A DNA stretch of 64,000 nt from Nocardioides sp. zg-1230 (GTDB taxonomy: Bacteria > Actinomycetota > Actinomycetes > Propionibacteriales > Nocardioidaceae), in NCBI RefSeq assembly GCF_013155335.1, contig NZ_JABJQZ010000008.1, positions 434,001-498,000 of the forward strand. Reading direction: 5' to 3'. How positions within the stretch are numbered: position 1 is the first letter of the stretch; each line of letters begins with the position of its first letter. Positions 16,238 to 25,766 of the stretch are shown here, in pieces. Made by a program: the position numbers and the translations under genes. The notes beneath the pieces are model-generated. The model was given only the letters and a program-made list of their open reading frames with translations, ran no database searches and was not told the origin of the DNA.

Positions 16238-16945
16238 ATGTCCGAGTCGTCCTCCTTCCCGCCGCGGCTGCTCCGTACTCGTCTGTACGAGCAGGTGGCC
16301 GGGCAGATCTCGACGTGGATCGACGACAACGGCCTGCGGGCCGGCGACAAGCTCCCGCCCGAGCGCGAGCTCGCACAGCGCCTCGGTGTCAGCCGCGCCA
16401 CGCTCAGCCAGGCGCTGGTCGCGCTCGAGGTCGTCGGGGTGGTCGAGGTGCGCCACGGTGACGGCACCGTCGTCACCGCCCGCCACCAGAAGACGAGCCG
16501 CATCGTCGAGGCGATCCGCAGCCACGCCGACCGCCTGCCCGAGATCATCGAGACCCGCGACGCGCTGGAGACGAAGATCGCCTCGCTCGCCGCCGCACGC
16601 CGCACCGACGACGACCTCGCCCGCATCGACGACGCCCTCGCCTCCATGGCCGCCGACATCGAGGCCGGGGGCCGCGGCGTGGAGGGCGACGAGCGCTTCC
16701 ACGGTGCCGTCACCGCCGCGTCGCACTCCCTCCTGCTCGCCCGGCTGATGGACGAGATCGGCGACCTGATCAAGGAGACCCGGCTGGAGTCGCTCGGCCA
16801 GCCCGGCCGACCGCAGGACTCCCTGGCCGGGCACCGCGCCATCGCCGAGGCGATCCGCGCCGGCGACCCCGCGGCCGCGGCCGAGGCGATGCACGCCCAC
16901 GTCGCGATGGTCAGCGACGTCGCCCTCATCCGCGAGGCGCAGTGA
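16238..16945 (+). CDS. GntR/FadR-family transcriptional regulator (FCD domain)
   Basis: A 235-residue repressor-type regulator. The N-terminal winged helix (ARTRLYEQ-type start, LPPERELAQRLGVSRATLSQALVALEVVG, RHGDGTVV) is a textbook GntR domain; the C-terminal all-helical FCD domain has the metal/ligand-binding residues in ETRDALE, DERFHGAV and the late HRAIAEAIRAGD and HAHVAM. It is divergent from the MatC-like carrier and overlaps the TauE-like permease gene downstream by four bases (GTGA). It most likely senses an organic acid or its CoA ester and controls the carrier operon, as MatR does for malonate genes in rhizobia. Confidence 0.92.
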   Translation: MSESSSFPPRLLRTRLYEQVAGQISTWIDDNGLRAGDKLPPERELAQRLGVSRATLSQALVALEVVGVVEVRHGDGTVVTARHQKTSRIVEAIRSHADRLPEIIETRDALETKIASLAAARRTDDDLARIDDALASMAADIEAGGRGVEGDERFHGAVTAASHSLLLARLMDEIGDLIKETRLESLGQPGRPQDSLAGHRAIAEAIRAGDPAAAAEAMHAHVAMVSDVALIREAQ

Positions 16946-17712
16946 CCGCAGCCGAGGCGCTCCTGGTGCTCGCCACCGGGTTCGGTGCCGGCGTGCTCTC
17001 CTCCACGGTCGGCGTCGCCTCGCTGCTGAGCTTCCCCGTGCTCGTCGCGCTCGGCCTGCCGCCGGTCGTGGCCAACGTGTCCAACACCCTCGGCCTGATC
17101 CCCGGCGGCCTGGGCGGGGTCCTGGGCTACCGTCGCGAGGTCCGCCAGGCGGGCCCGATCGCCCGGACGATCGTCATCGTCTGCGCCCTCGGCGCGATGC
17201 TCGGGGCAGCGCTCCTGCTCGGTCTCCCGCCGGGCGTCTTCGAGGCGATCGTCCCCTACCTGATCCTCTTCACGTGCCTGCTCGTGGGCGTGCAGCCCCG
17301 CATCGCGGCGTGGCTGCGCGCGCGCCACGAGTCGCGGCACGGCGTCGCCCTCGCCGAGCGCCGGCGCATGTCCCCCGCCACGACGGTCTTCGCGACGATC
17401 ACGGGCGTCTACGGCGGCTACTTCGGGGCGGGCGCGGGCGTGATGATGGTGGCCGTCCTCGGCATCGGCACCGACCTCGAGCTGCGCATCGTCAACGGCC
17501 TCAAGACACTGTCGCTGATGGTCGGCAACGTCGTCGCCGGCCTGATCTTCATCGTCGTGGCCGACCCGCGCTGGGACGTCGTTGTGCTGCTCGCGGCCGG
17601 GTCGCTGGTGGGTGGCTACGTCGGTGCCCGCATCGGTCGCAAGCTCCCGGACGCGGTCTTCCGCTGGGCGGTCGTGGCGGCCGGCGTGGTGGCGGCGCTC
17701 CTGCTGTTCTGA
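16942..17712 (+). CDS. TauE/SafE family membrane permease
   Basis: Integral membrane protein of 256 residues with about eight transmembrane segments arranged as two similar halves: the first contains GFGAGVLSSTVGVASLLSFPVL, the second GVYGGYFGAGAGVMM, the paired Gly-rich signature of TauE/SafE transporters. Members export sulfite, sulfoacetate or other small organic anions. Its GTG overlaps the gntR stop, so it is co-translated with the regulator, which suggests it exports an anion connected with the same pathway. Substrate unknown. Confidence 0.88.
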   Translation: MTAAEALLVLATGFGAGVLSSTVGVASLLSFPVLVALGLPPVVANVSNTLGLIPGGLGGVLGYRREVRQAGPIARTIVIVCALGAMLGAALLLGLPPGVFEAIVPYLILFTCLLVGVQPRIAAWLRARHESRHGVALAERRRMSPATTVFATITGVYGGYFGAGAGVMMVAVLGIGTDLELRIVNGLKTLSLMVGNVVAGLIFIVVADPRWDVVVLLAAGSLVGGYVGARIGRKLPDAVFRWAVVAAGVVAALLLF

Positions 17713-17728
17713 GCCGCGCGTACGTCGG

Positions 17729-20700
17729 TCAGGACAGCAGGCTCCGCACCACCCGGAGCCCGACGGAGAGACGAGCCAGCTCGGCGGTCTCCTCGCGGCA
17801 GATCTCCTCGAGCGTCCCCGACGCGCGGCCGACGAGGTCCTCGTTGGAGTCCTCCCACTCCGCCACGCGGGCCGGCGCGGAGTCGGTCGCGTCGGTCGAC
17901 TCGAGCACCTGGGCGGTCAGCTGCTGGTGGACGCCGTAGAGGTCGTCGCGCACCGCGGCCCGGGCCATCGTCTGCCAGCGGTCGTCGCGGGGCAGGGCGA
18001 AGATCCGCTCCACGAGCGCCGGCAGCCCCAGCCGCTCTCCGAGGGCGAAGTGGACACGGGCCACCTCGACCGGGTCGAGGCCCAGCCGGTCGGCGGTCTC
18101 CACGATGCCCAGCAGGGCGTAGGCGGAGGCCAGGACCGCGACGCGGGAGGCGAGGTCGTCGGGGACGCCCTGGTCGGTGAGGCGCTTCTCCCGAGCGCGG
18201 TAGTCGTCGAGCTCGCGGCCGCTCATGATGCGGGGCAGCTCGGCCATGACGGTCTGCACCGGGCCGCGGAAGAACGTGACCGTGGCGCTCGAGTCGAGCG
18301 GGGGCCTCCGGTTGGTGACCAGCCAGCGCGACGCACGCTCGACGAGCGTGCGCATCTCGATCCGCATGCGGGTCTGGCGCTCGGCCGGCACCTGGTTGTC
18401 GAGGGCGGCGATCTCCTGGCGCAGCGGCAGCGAGCCGAAGATCTCGCGGGCGACGAAGTTGGCCCGGGTCAGGTCGGCGGCGCTGGCCCCGGTCTCGCCC
18501 TGCAGGCGCGGCCAGAACGTCATGCCGGCGCCGTTGACGAGGTCGTTGACCACCTGCGTCACGATGATCTCGCGACGCAGCGGGTGGTCCTCGATGGCCG
18601 CCTCGAGGTCGGGCTTCATGCGGCTCGGGAAGTAGGCGAGCAGGTCCTCGCGGAGGTAAGGGTCGTCGGGCAGGTCGGAGTCGACGAGCTCCTCGGCCAG
18701 GACGATCTTGGTCCACGCCAGCAGCACCGACAGCTCGGGGGCCGACAGCGCCTGCTTGCGGTCGAGGCGTCGCCGGACCTGGCGGGTGCTGGGCAGTCCC
18801 TCGAGCTCGCGGTTGAGCACGCCGCGCTTCTCCAGCGCGCGCATCCAGTCCTCGTGCACGTGCAGCAGCGACGGGGCGTGGGCCTGGGCGTTGGCGAGGG
18901 CGAGGTTCTGCTCGTAGTTGTCGTGCAGGACGAGCTGGCCGACCTCCTCGGTCATCTCCGCCAGCAGCTCGTTGCGGGCGTCCTCGTCCATCGCCCCGGA
19001 CCGGACGACGCGGTCGAGGAGGATCTTGATGTTGACCTCGTGGTCGGAGGTGTCGACGCCCGCGGAGTTGTCGATGAAGTCGGTGTTGATCCGGCCCCCG
19101 TCGCCGCTCGCACCGAACCGGGCGTACTCCACGCGACCGAGCTGGGTGAAGCCGAGGTTTCCGCCCTCGCCCACGCACCGGGCCCGCAGGTCCTCGCCGT
19201 TGACGCGGATCGCGTCGTTGGCCTTGTCGCCGGCGTCAGCGTCGGTCTCCTCAGACGACTTCACGTAGGTGCCGATGCCGCCGTTCCACAGCAGGTCGAC
19301 CGGCGCGAGCAGGATCGCCTTCATCAGCTCCGCCGGGGTCATCGCGGTGGTGCCGGCGGGGATGCCGAGGGCTTCGCGAGCCTGCGACGAGATGGGGATG
19401 GACTTGGCCGAGCGCGGCCACACGCCACCGCCCTCGGAGATGAGGGAGGCGTCGTAGTCCTTCCAGCTCGAGCGCGGCAGCTCGAACAACCTGAGCCGCT
19501 CGGCGTACGACGACGCGGCGTCGGGCGCCGGGTCGATGAAGATGTCGCGGTGGTCGAAGGCCGCCACCAGGCGGGTGTGCTCGGAGCACAGCAGGCCGTT
19601 GCCGAAGACGTCGCCGGACATGTCGCCGATGCCGACCGCGGTGAAGTCCTCGGCCTGGCAGTCGACGCCCATCTCGCGGAAGTGCCGCTGCACCGAGACC
19701 CACGCACCCTTGGCGGTGATTCCCATCGCCTTGTGGTCGTAGCCGACCGACCCACCGGAGGCGAACGCGTCACCGAGCCAGAAGCCGTAGTCCTTGGCCA
19801 CGCCGTTGGCGATGTCGGAGAACGTCGCGGTTCCCTTGTCGGCGGCCACGACGAGGTAGGAGTCGTCGCCGTCGTGGCGGACGACCTCGCGCGCCGGCAC
19901 CGTGACGCCGTCGACGAGGTTGTCGGTGATGTCGAGGAGGCCGGAGATGAAGGTCTTGTAGCAGGCCACGCCCTCGGCCAGCCACGCGTCGCGGTCGGAG
20001 GAGTCGGGGAGCTGCTTGCAGAAGAACGCGCCCTTCGCGCCGACCGGCACGATCACGGTGTTCTTGACCATCTGCGCCTTCACCAGGCCCAGCACCTCGG
20101 TGCGGAAGTCGTCGCGTCGGTCCGACCAGCGCAGGCCGCCGCGCGCGACGGCGCCGAAGCGCAGGTGGGAGCCCTCGACGCGCGGGCTGTAGACGAAGAT
20201 CTCGAAGCGCGGCCGCGGCTCGGGCAGGTCGGGGATGGCCGACGGCTCGAGCTTGAACGAGATGTAGGGGTGCACCTCCCCGCCGGTCGAGCGCTGGAAG
20301 AAGTTGGTGCGCAGGGTCGCCCGGACCAGCGTGCGGTAGGAGCGCAGGATGCGGTCGTGGTCGAGGCTGACCACGTCGTCGAGGGCCTTGGCGAGCCGCT
20401 CCTCGACCGCCTCCACCTTGGCCACCCTTGCCTCGGCGTCGTGCTCCAGCGACCGGTCGTCACGTCCGGGGTCGAAGCGCGACTCGAAGAGCTCCACGAG
20501 CAGCCGGGTGATGTCGACGTTGCTGCGCAACGCCTCCTGGATGTAGTCGAGGGCGAAGGGTGAGTTGCCCTGCTTGAGGTACTTGGCGTACGCCCGCAGC
20601 ACCGTCGCCTGCCGCCAGGTCAGACCGGCGGCGAGCACGAGCTGGTTGAAGCCGTCGATCTCGTTGAAGCCGTCCCAGACGGCGCGGAGCGCCTCGGCGA

Positions 20701-22618
20701 ACAGCGTGCGCTCCTGGGGCGAGAGCGTGCGCCCGTGCCGCAGGCCGAACTCGTAGATGTAGGAGGGACGCGCGAGACCGCTGAGCTCGTAGGGGCGCTC
20801 GTCGACGACCTCCACGCCCATCGACGTCAGCATGGGCAGCATCGCGCTCAGCGACAGCGGCTCGCCGACGCGGAACACCTTGAGCCGCGACTCGCCGCGG
20901 CGGTAGGTGCCGCGCTGCTCGTCCTGGTCGAACAGGGCGAGGTCGATGCCCTCCTCGCCCTGGATCGCCTCGATGCGACCGAGGTCGGCCGACCCGCGCT
21001 GGGGCTGGTAGTCCTCCTTGTACGCCTCGGGGAACGCGTGCGCCCAGGCCCGCGCCAGTCGCGACCCCTCGTCGACGCCGTACTCGGACACGACGGCCGA
21101 CACGAAGTCGTCGCGCCAGGACCGCGACGCCTCCATCAGCCGGCGCTCGAGGTCGGGGACGTCGATCTCGGGGACCTGGCCGCCCTTCGGCGGGTGGACC
21201 ACGAAGTGCACCCGCGCCGTGGTCGACTCGTTGACCCGTGCCGTGAACTCGACGTGCTCGCCGCCGAGCTGGTCGCGCAGGATCTCGGAGAACCGCTCGC
21301 GCACCGCAGTGCTGTAGCGGTCACGCGGGAGGTAGACGAGGACCGACACGTAGCGGCCATAGGTGTCGCGGCGCACGAAGGCCCGCAGCTGGCGACGCTC
21401 ACGGGCGCTCATCACGTCCTGCGCGACGGGCGCCAGCTCGTCGGGAGACGTGTGGAACAGCTCGTCGCGCGGGTAGTTCTCCAGGGTGTCCATCAGCGCC
21501 TTGCCGGCGTGGCTGCGCGGGTCGAAGCCCGCGTGACGCATCACCTCGGTGACCTTCTCGCGCAGCACCGGGATGCGGGTGACCGACTCGGTGTAGGCGG
21601 CGCTGGAGAACAGGCCGAGGAAGCGACGCTCCCCCACGACCTCCCCGTCAGGGCCGAACGTCTTGACGCCGACGTAGTCGAGGTAGGCCGGGCGGTGCAC
21701 GGTGGCGCGCGAGTTGGCCTTGGCCAGCACCAGCAGCTTCTTCTCCCGCGCCTTGGCCTTCGCGATCGGCGGCAGCTTGGCGAAGGAGGCTGACAGGTCC
21801 TGGTCGTGGCGCAGGATGCCGAGGCCCGAGCCGGGGACCGCACGCAGGCCGCACTCGTCGGGGTCGTCCTTCTCCGCCTCGAGCTGGTACTCCCGGTAGC
21901 CGAGGAACGTGAAGTGGTCGTCGGCCAGCCAGGTGAGGAACTCCCGTCCCTGGCGCAGCTCCTCGGCCGACAGGGGCGGCGGGTCCTGATCGAGCTGCTC
22001 GACCACGGCGAGTGCCTGGGCGTGCATCTTCTCCCAGTCCTCGACCGACTCGCGTACGTCGCGCAGCACCCGCTGGAGGCCCTCGGTGATCTCGGCCGCC
22101 TCGTCGTCGTCGGTGCGGTCGATCTCGACGTGCATCCACGACTCCGCGCCCTCCTGGGTGGCGGGCCGGGTCTCGGCCTGCACGGCGGCCCGGCCACCGC
22201 CCGTGGCCTCGTGGGCGTTCACGTGCTGGAGCTCGCCGGTGATGTCGCGCTCGACGGTGAGCTGGGGGTGGAAGACCGCGTGCACGTTGTGCCCGAGGCG
22301 GTTGAGCTCCATCGTCACCGAGTCGACGAGGAACGGCATGTCGTCGGTGACCACCTCGACGACCGAGCGGCCCGACGCCGACCAGCCGGCGTCGGCGATC
22401 GTGGGGGTCACCACGCGCACCGCGGCGGTGCCCTGGGGGCGGGAGGAGGCGAGCTCGCGGTGCGAGGCCACCGCTCCCAGCAAGTCCTCCGGCGACCGCT
22501 CGGCCACCTCGTCGGGGGCGACGTGGCGGTAGTAGTCGCGCACCAGGTCGCCCCACTCCGGACGTGCCGCCGTCGCCGCGTCGAGCTGCTGGTCCTTGGT
22601 CTCCTCAGGCATCGCCAC
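17729..22618 (-). CDS. gdh: NAD-specific glutamate dehydrogenase, large (180-kDa) type
   Basis: Catabolic enzyme converting glutamate to 2-oxoglutarate and ammonium with NAD. At 1629 residues it is the full size of the large GDH class. The N-terminal third holds ACT-like regulatory sequence (DDMPFLVDSVTMELNRLGHNVH), the centre has FTKPLGYREYQLE-like and RGGLRWSDRRDDFRTEVLGLVKAQM, which contains the substrate-binding Lys, then PVGAKGAFFCK and the NAD-binding and catalytic region (GIGDMSGDVFGNG, GGNLGFTQLGRVEYA). The GTG at 22618 is supported by a TAGGGT box 6 bases upstream; an ATG two codons in is the alternative. Together with pruA nearby it would drain proline-derived glutamate. Confidence 0.95.
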   Translation of the reverse strand: MAMPEETKDQQLDAATAARPEWGDLVRDYYRHVAPDEVAERSPEDLLGAVASHRELASSRPQGTAAVRVVTPTIADAGWSASGRSVVEVVTDDMPFLVDSVTMELNRLGHNVHAVFHPQLTVERDITGELQHVNAHEATGGGRAAVQAETRPATQEGAESWMHVEIDRTDDDEAAEITEGLQRVLRDVRESVEDWEKMHAQALAVVEQLDQDPPPLSAEELRQGREFLTWLADDHFTFLGYREYQLEAEKDDPDECGLRAVPGSGLGILRHDQDLSASFAKLPPIAKAKAREKKLLVLAKANSRATVHRPAYLDYVGVKTFGPDGEVVGERRFLGLFSSAAYTESVTRIPVLREKVTEVMRHAGFDPRSHAGKALMDTLENYPRDELFHTSPDELAPVAQDVMSARERRQLRAFVRRDTYGRYVSVLVYLPRDRYSTAVRERFSEILRDQLGGEHVEFTARVNESTTARVHFVVHPPKGGQVPEIDVPDLERRLMEASRSWRDDFVSAVVSEYGVDEGSRLARAWAHAFPEAYKEDYQPQRGSADLGRIEAIQGEEGIDLALFDQDEQRGTYRRGESRLKVFRVGEPLSLSAMLPMLTSMGVEVVDERPYELSGLARPSYIYEFGLRHGRTLSPQERTLFAEALRAVWDGFNEIDGFNQLVLAAGLTWRQATVLRAYAKYLKQGNSPFALDYIQEALRSNVDITRLLVELFESRFDPGRDDRSLEHDAEARVAKVEAVEERLAKALDDVVSLDHDRILRSYRTLVRATLRTNFFQRSTGGEVHPYISFKLEPSAIPDLPEPRPRFEIFVYSPRVEGSHLRFGAVARGGLRWSDRRDDFRTEVLGLVKAQMVKNTVIVPVGAKGAFFCKQLPDSSDRDAWLAEGVACYKTFISGLLDITDNLVDGVTVPAREVVRHDGDDSYLVVAADKGTATFSDIANGVAKDYGFWLGDAFASGGSVGYDHKAMGITAKGAWVSVQRHFREMGVDCQAEDFTAVGIGDMSGDVFGNGLLCSEHTRLVAAFDHRDIFIDPAPDAASSYAERLRLFELPRSSWKDYDASLISEGGGVWPRSAKSIPISSQAREALGIPAGTTAMTPAELMKAILLAPVDLLWNGGIGTYVKSSEETDADAGDKANDAIRVNGEDLRARCVGEGGNLGFTQLGRVEYARFGASGDGGRINTDFIDNSAGVDTSDHEVNIKILLDRVVRSGAMDEDARNELLAEMTEEVGQLVLHDNYEQNLALANAQAHAPSLLHVHEDWMRALEKRGVLNRELEGLPSTRQVRRRLDRKQALSAPELSVLLAWTKIVLAEELVDSDLPDDPYLREDLLAYFPSRMKPDLEAAIEDHPLRREIIVTQVVNDLVNGAGMTFWPRLQGETGASAADLTRANFVAREIFGSLPLRQEIAALDNQVPAERQTRMRIEMRTLVERASRWLVTNRRPPLDSSATVTFFRGPVQTVMAELPRIMSGRELDDYRAREKRLTDQGVPDDLASRVAVLASAYALLGIVETADRLGLDPVEVARVHFALGERLGLPALVERIFALPRDDRWQTMARAAVRDDLYGVHQQLTAQVLESTDATDSAPARVAEWEDSNEDLVGRASGTLEEICREETAELARLSVGLRVVRSLLS

Positions 22619-22624
22619 GATCCG

Positions 22625-22630
22625 ACCCTA
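22625..22630 (-). promoter_or_regulatory. -10 box of leaderless glutamate dehydrogenase gene
   Basis: TAGGGT on the minus strand followed by six bases and the GTG at 22618. Confidence 0.6.
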
Positions 22631-22680
22631 GAACCCGAGTGTGACGGCCACAACACGGGGGTGCGAGCTCCCTCTGGGCC

Positions 22681-23163
22681 ATGATGAGCGCCATGAAGAA
22701 GCTCATGAAGACGCTGACCTACGACGCCTCCACCGACGCCGTCGGGGCCATGCTCGACGACCCGGCGTTCCGCGAGGAGGTGCTGCGCCGGCAGCGCGTC
22801 GTACGCGGCTCGGCGGACGTGGACGGCGAGGTGGTGCGCATCGAGCAGGTGCGCTCGGCCGGCGACGTCCCGTCGTTCGCGCGCTCCTTCGTGGGCGAGG
22901 AGATCGTGATCGTCCAGATCGAGACGTGGAGCTCCGCGACCACGGCCGACGTCGCGATAGCGATCCCCGGCAAGCCCGCCGAGGCGTCCGGGACAATCGC
23001 CCTCACCGAGTCGGCAGGTCTGACGACGCAGACGGTCGACCTGGCGGTGAGCGTCCGGATCCCGCTGGTCGGCGGCAAGGTCGAGACGATGATCGTCGAG
23101 CTGATGGGTCACGCCCTCGACGTCGAGCACCGCGTCGGCGTGGACTGGCTCGCTTCTCGATGA
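22681..23163 (+). CDS. DUF2505 domain protein (SRPBCC-like)
   Basis: A 160-residue actinobacterial protein with the DUF2505 pattern: a short start followed by MKTLTYDASTDAVGAML, FREEVLRRQ, DVPSFARSFVGEEIVIVQIETW, and the closing VRIPLVGGKVETMIVELM. Related proteins adopt a START/SRPBCC-type lipid- or ligand-binding fold; no enzyme activity is known to me. Three ATGs (22681, 22684, 22693) could start it; none has a clear ribosome-binding site. Its stop overlaps the start of the next gene (ATGA). Confidence 0.85.
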   Translation: MMSAMKKLMKTLTYDASTDAVGAMLDDPAFREEVLRRQRVVRGSADVDGEVVRIEQVRSAGDVPSFARSFVGEEIVIVQIETWSSATTADVAIAIPGKPAEASGTIALTESAGLTTQTVDLAVSVRIPLVGGKVETMIVELMGHALDVEHRVGVDWLASR

Positions 23164-23549
23164 CCTCCCTGCTCACCGAGTCGTACGACGCGCTGGCCGC
23201 GGTCGTGTCCCGGCTGCGCGACGACGAGGCCTGGGCCTCCACCGGGTGCGTGGGTTGGACCGTGCGAGACCTCGTTTGGCACCTGCACGCCGATGCGGTG
23301 CGCGGACTGGTGGCCGTCCCCACCCCGGCGGGACGTGCGGCCGACTGCAACGAGATCGCCTACTGGCGGTCCTGGGGCAGCGGCCGCGTGGCCGACCTCG
23401 CCAGCACGCTGGCGGTGGAGGCGACACTCGACCACACCGACCTGGTCGCCCGCATCGATGCGTCGGGCCCACGGCCTCGGGTCTGGACGACCTCGTGGGG
23501 CTGGCCATCCCTGTCTTCAGCTGAGCGTCTTCAGCTGGCCGTCAGCTGA
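23160..23549 (+). CDS. Maleylpyruvate isomerase/DinB-like N-terminal domain protein, apparently truncated
   Basis: A 129-residue protein overlapping the DUF2505 gene by four bases. The N-terminal helices (LLTESYDALAAVVSRL, CVGWTVRDLVWHLHADAVRGL) and EATLDHTDLVARID match the mycothiol-dependent maleylpyruvate isomerase N-terminal/DinB-like four-helix family, which uses metal-binding His residues. Family members usually run past 180 residues; here the frame after the TDLV block ends quickly in WGWPSLSSAERLQLAVS. One frame over, the DNA reads SGLDDLVGLAIPVFS then stop (23524), which looks like the usual C-terminus of the family, so an internal deletion with frame change is likely. The tail contains a short CTTCAGCTG-type repeat. 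Probably a decaying gene. Confidence 0.6.
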   Translation: MTSLLTESYDALAAVVSRLRDDEAWASTGCVGWTVRDLVWHLHADAVRGLVAVPTPAGRAADCNEIAYWRSWGSGRVADLASTLAVEATLDHTDLVARIDASGPRPRVWTTSWGWPSLSSAERLQLAVS

Positions 23550-23748
23550 GCGGCTCGCGCCGTTCCGGATCGACGACGGGTGAGGTGGCGTCCGAGGACA
23601 CGTGGTCCTCGTCGGGCACCGCCGAGTCGTCCTCCTCGCGCCGGCGACGCCAGATCACCACGCCGAGCACCACGAACGGGCCGAAGGCGAGCAGCAGCGT
23701 CAGCGCCTGCTCGAAGGGGTGCAGCGCGCCCATGTGGAGGGGGATCAC
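23542..23748 (-). CDS. Small single-span membrane protein
   Basis: A 68-residue protein with one hydrophobic helix (about residues 14-32, LTLLLAFGPFVVLGVVIW) followed by RRRREEDD and an acidic, Ser/Asp-rich cytoplasmic tail. The positive-inside rule puts the C-terminus in the cytoplasm. It begins 12 bases after pruA on the same strand and ends overlapping the preceding convergent gene by eight bases. I do not recognise a family; the location suggests co-transcription with pruA. Confidence 0.6.
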   Translation of the reverse strand: MIPLHMGALHPFEQALTLLLAFGPFVVLGVVIWRRRREEDDSAVPDEDHVSSDATSPVVDPERREPLS

Positions 23749-23760
23749 GGTGTCGACGGG

Positions 23761-25389
<1,629 letters not shown>

Positions 25390-25421
25390 GCTGCTGATCG
25401 TGTCAGAGAGGAGCGCGGCCC

Positions 25422-25766
25422 TCAAAGGCGGGAGATGAGGTCGCCGATCTCCTGGGTGGCCCACCAGGCGAGGTCGTCGTCGGCGTCCGCGTCGTCCTCG
25501 GTGTCGACGTGCACCGCGACGACGTCGCGCCAACGGACGGGGGCGTCCTCGGTGGCCGTCTCGGCGATCACGACGACCCGCCTCCGCTGGCCGTCGGGGA
25601 GTCCGGCCAGCAGCTCGGCGGAGGCGTCCGCGGCGGTCATCAGGGCGGCGTACTCGCTCTCCTCGCCGTCGTCGGCGGCGACGACCGGGTCGTGGACGCG
25701 CGGCTCGTCCGCCGCCCAGTCCTCGGCAAGGCGCGGCAACGACGACGGCAGGTAGCGGCGCGTCAC
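25422..25766 (-). CDS. DUF6912 family protein
   Basis: A 114-residue protein beginning VTRRYLPSSLPRL and ending WWATQEIGDLISRL, with ESEYAALMTAADAS and RRRVVVIAET between; this start-middle-end pattern matches the actinobacterial DUF6912 family. No function is known. The GTG overlaps the stop of the WS/DGAT-like gene upstream by one codon position (GTGA), so the two are translated together, and the same pairing with pruA just downstream suggests one operon. Acidic C-terminal half (many Asp). Confidence 0.78.
   Translation of the reverse strand: MTRRYLPSSLPRLAEDWAADEPRVHDPVVAADDGEESEYAALMTAADASAELLAGLPDGQRRRVVVIAETATEDAPVRWRDVVAVHVDTEDDADADDDLAWWATQEIGDLISRL

Noticed and set aside
17582..20563. 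A 993-codon open frame on the plus strand
   Set aside because: Antisense to the glutamate dehydrogenase gene; composition (Arg, Val, His, Gln) is that of a GC-rich antisense frame.
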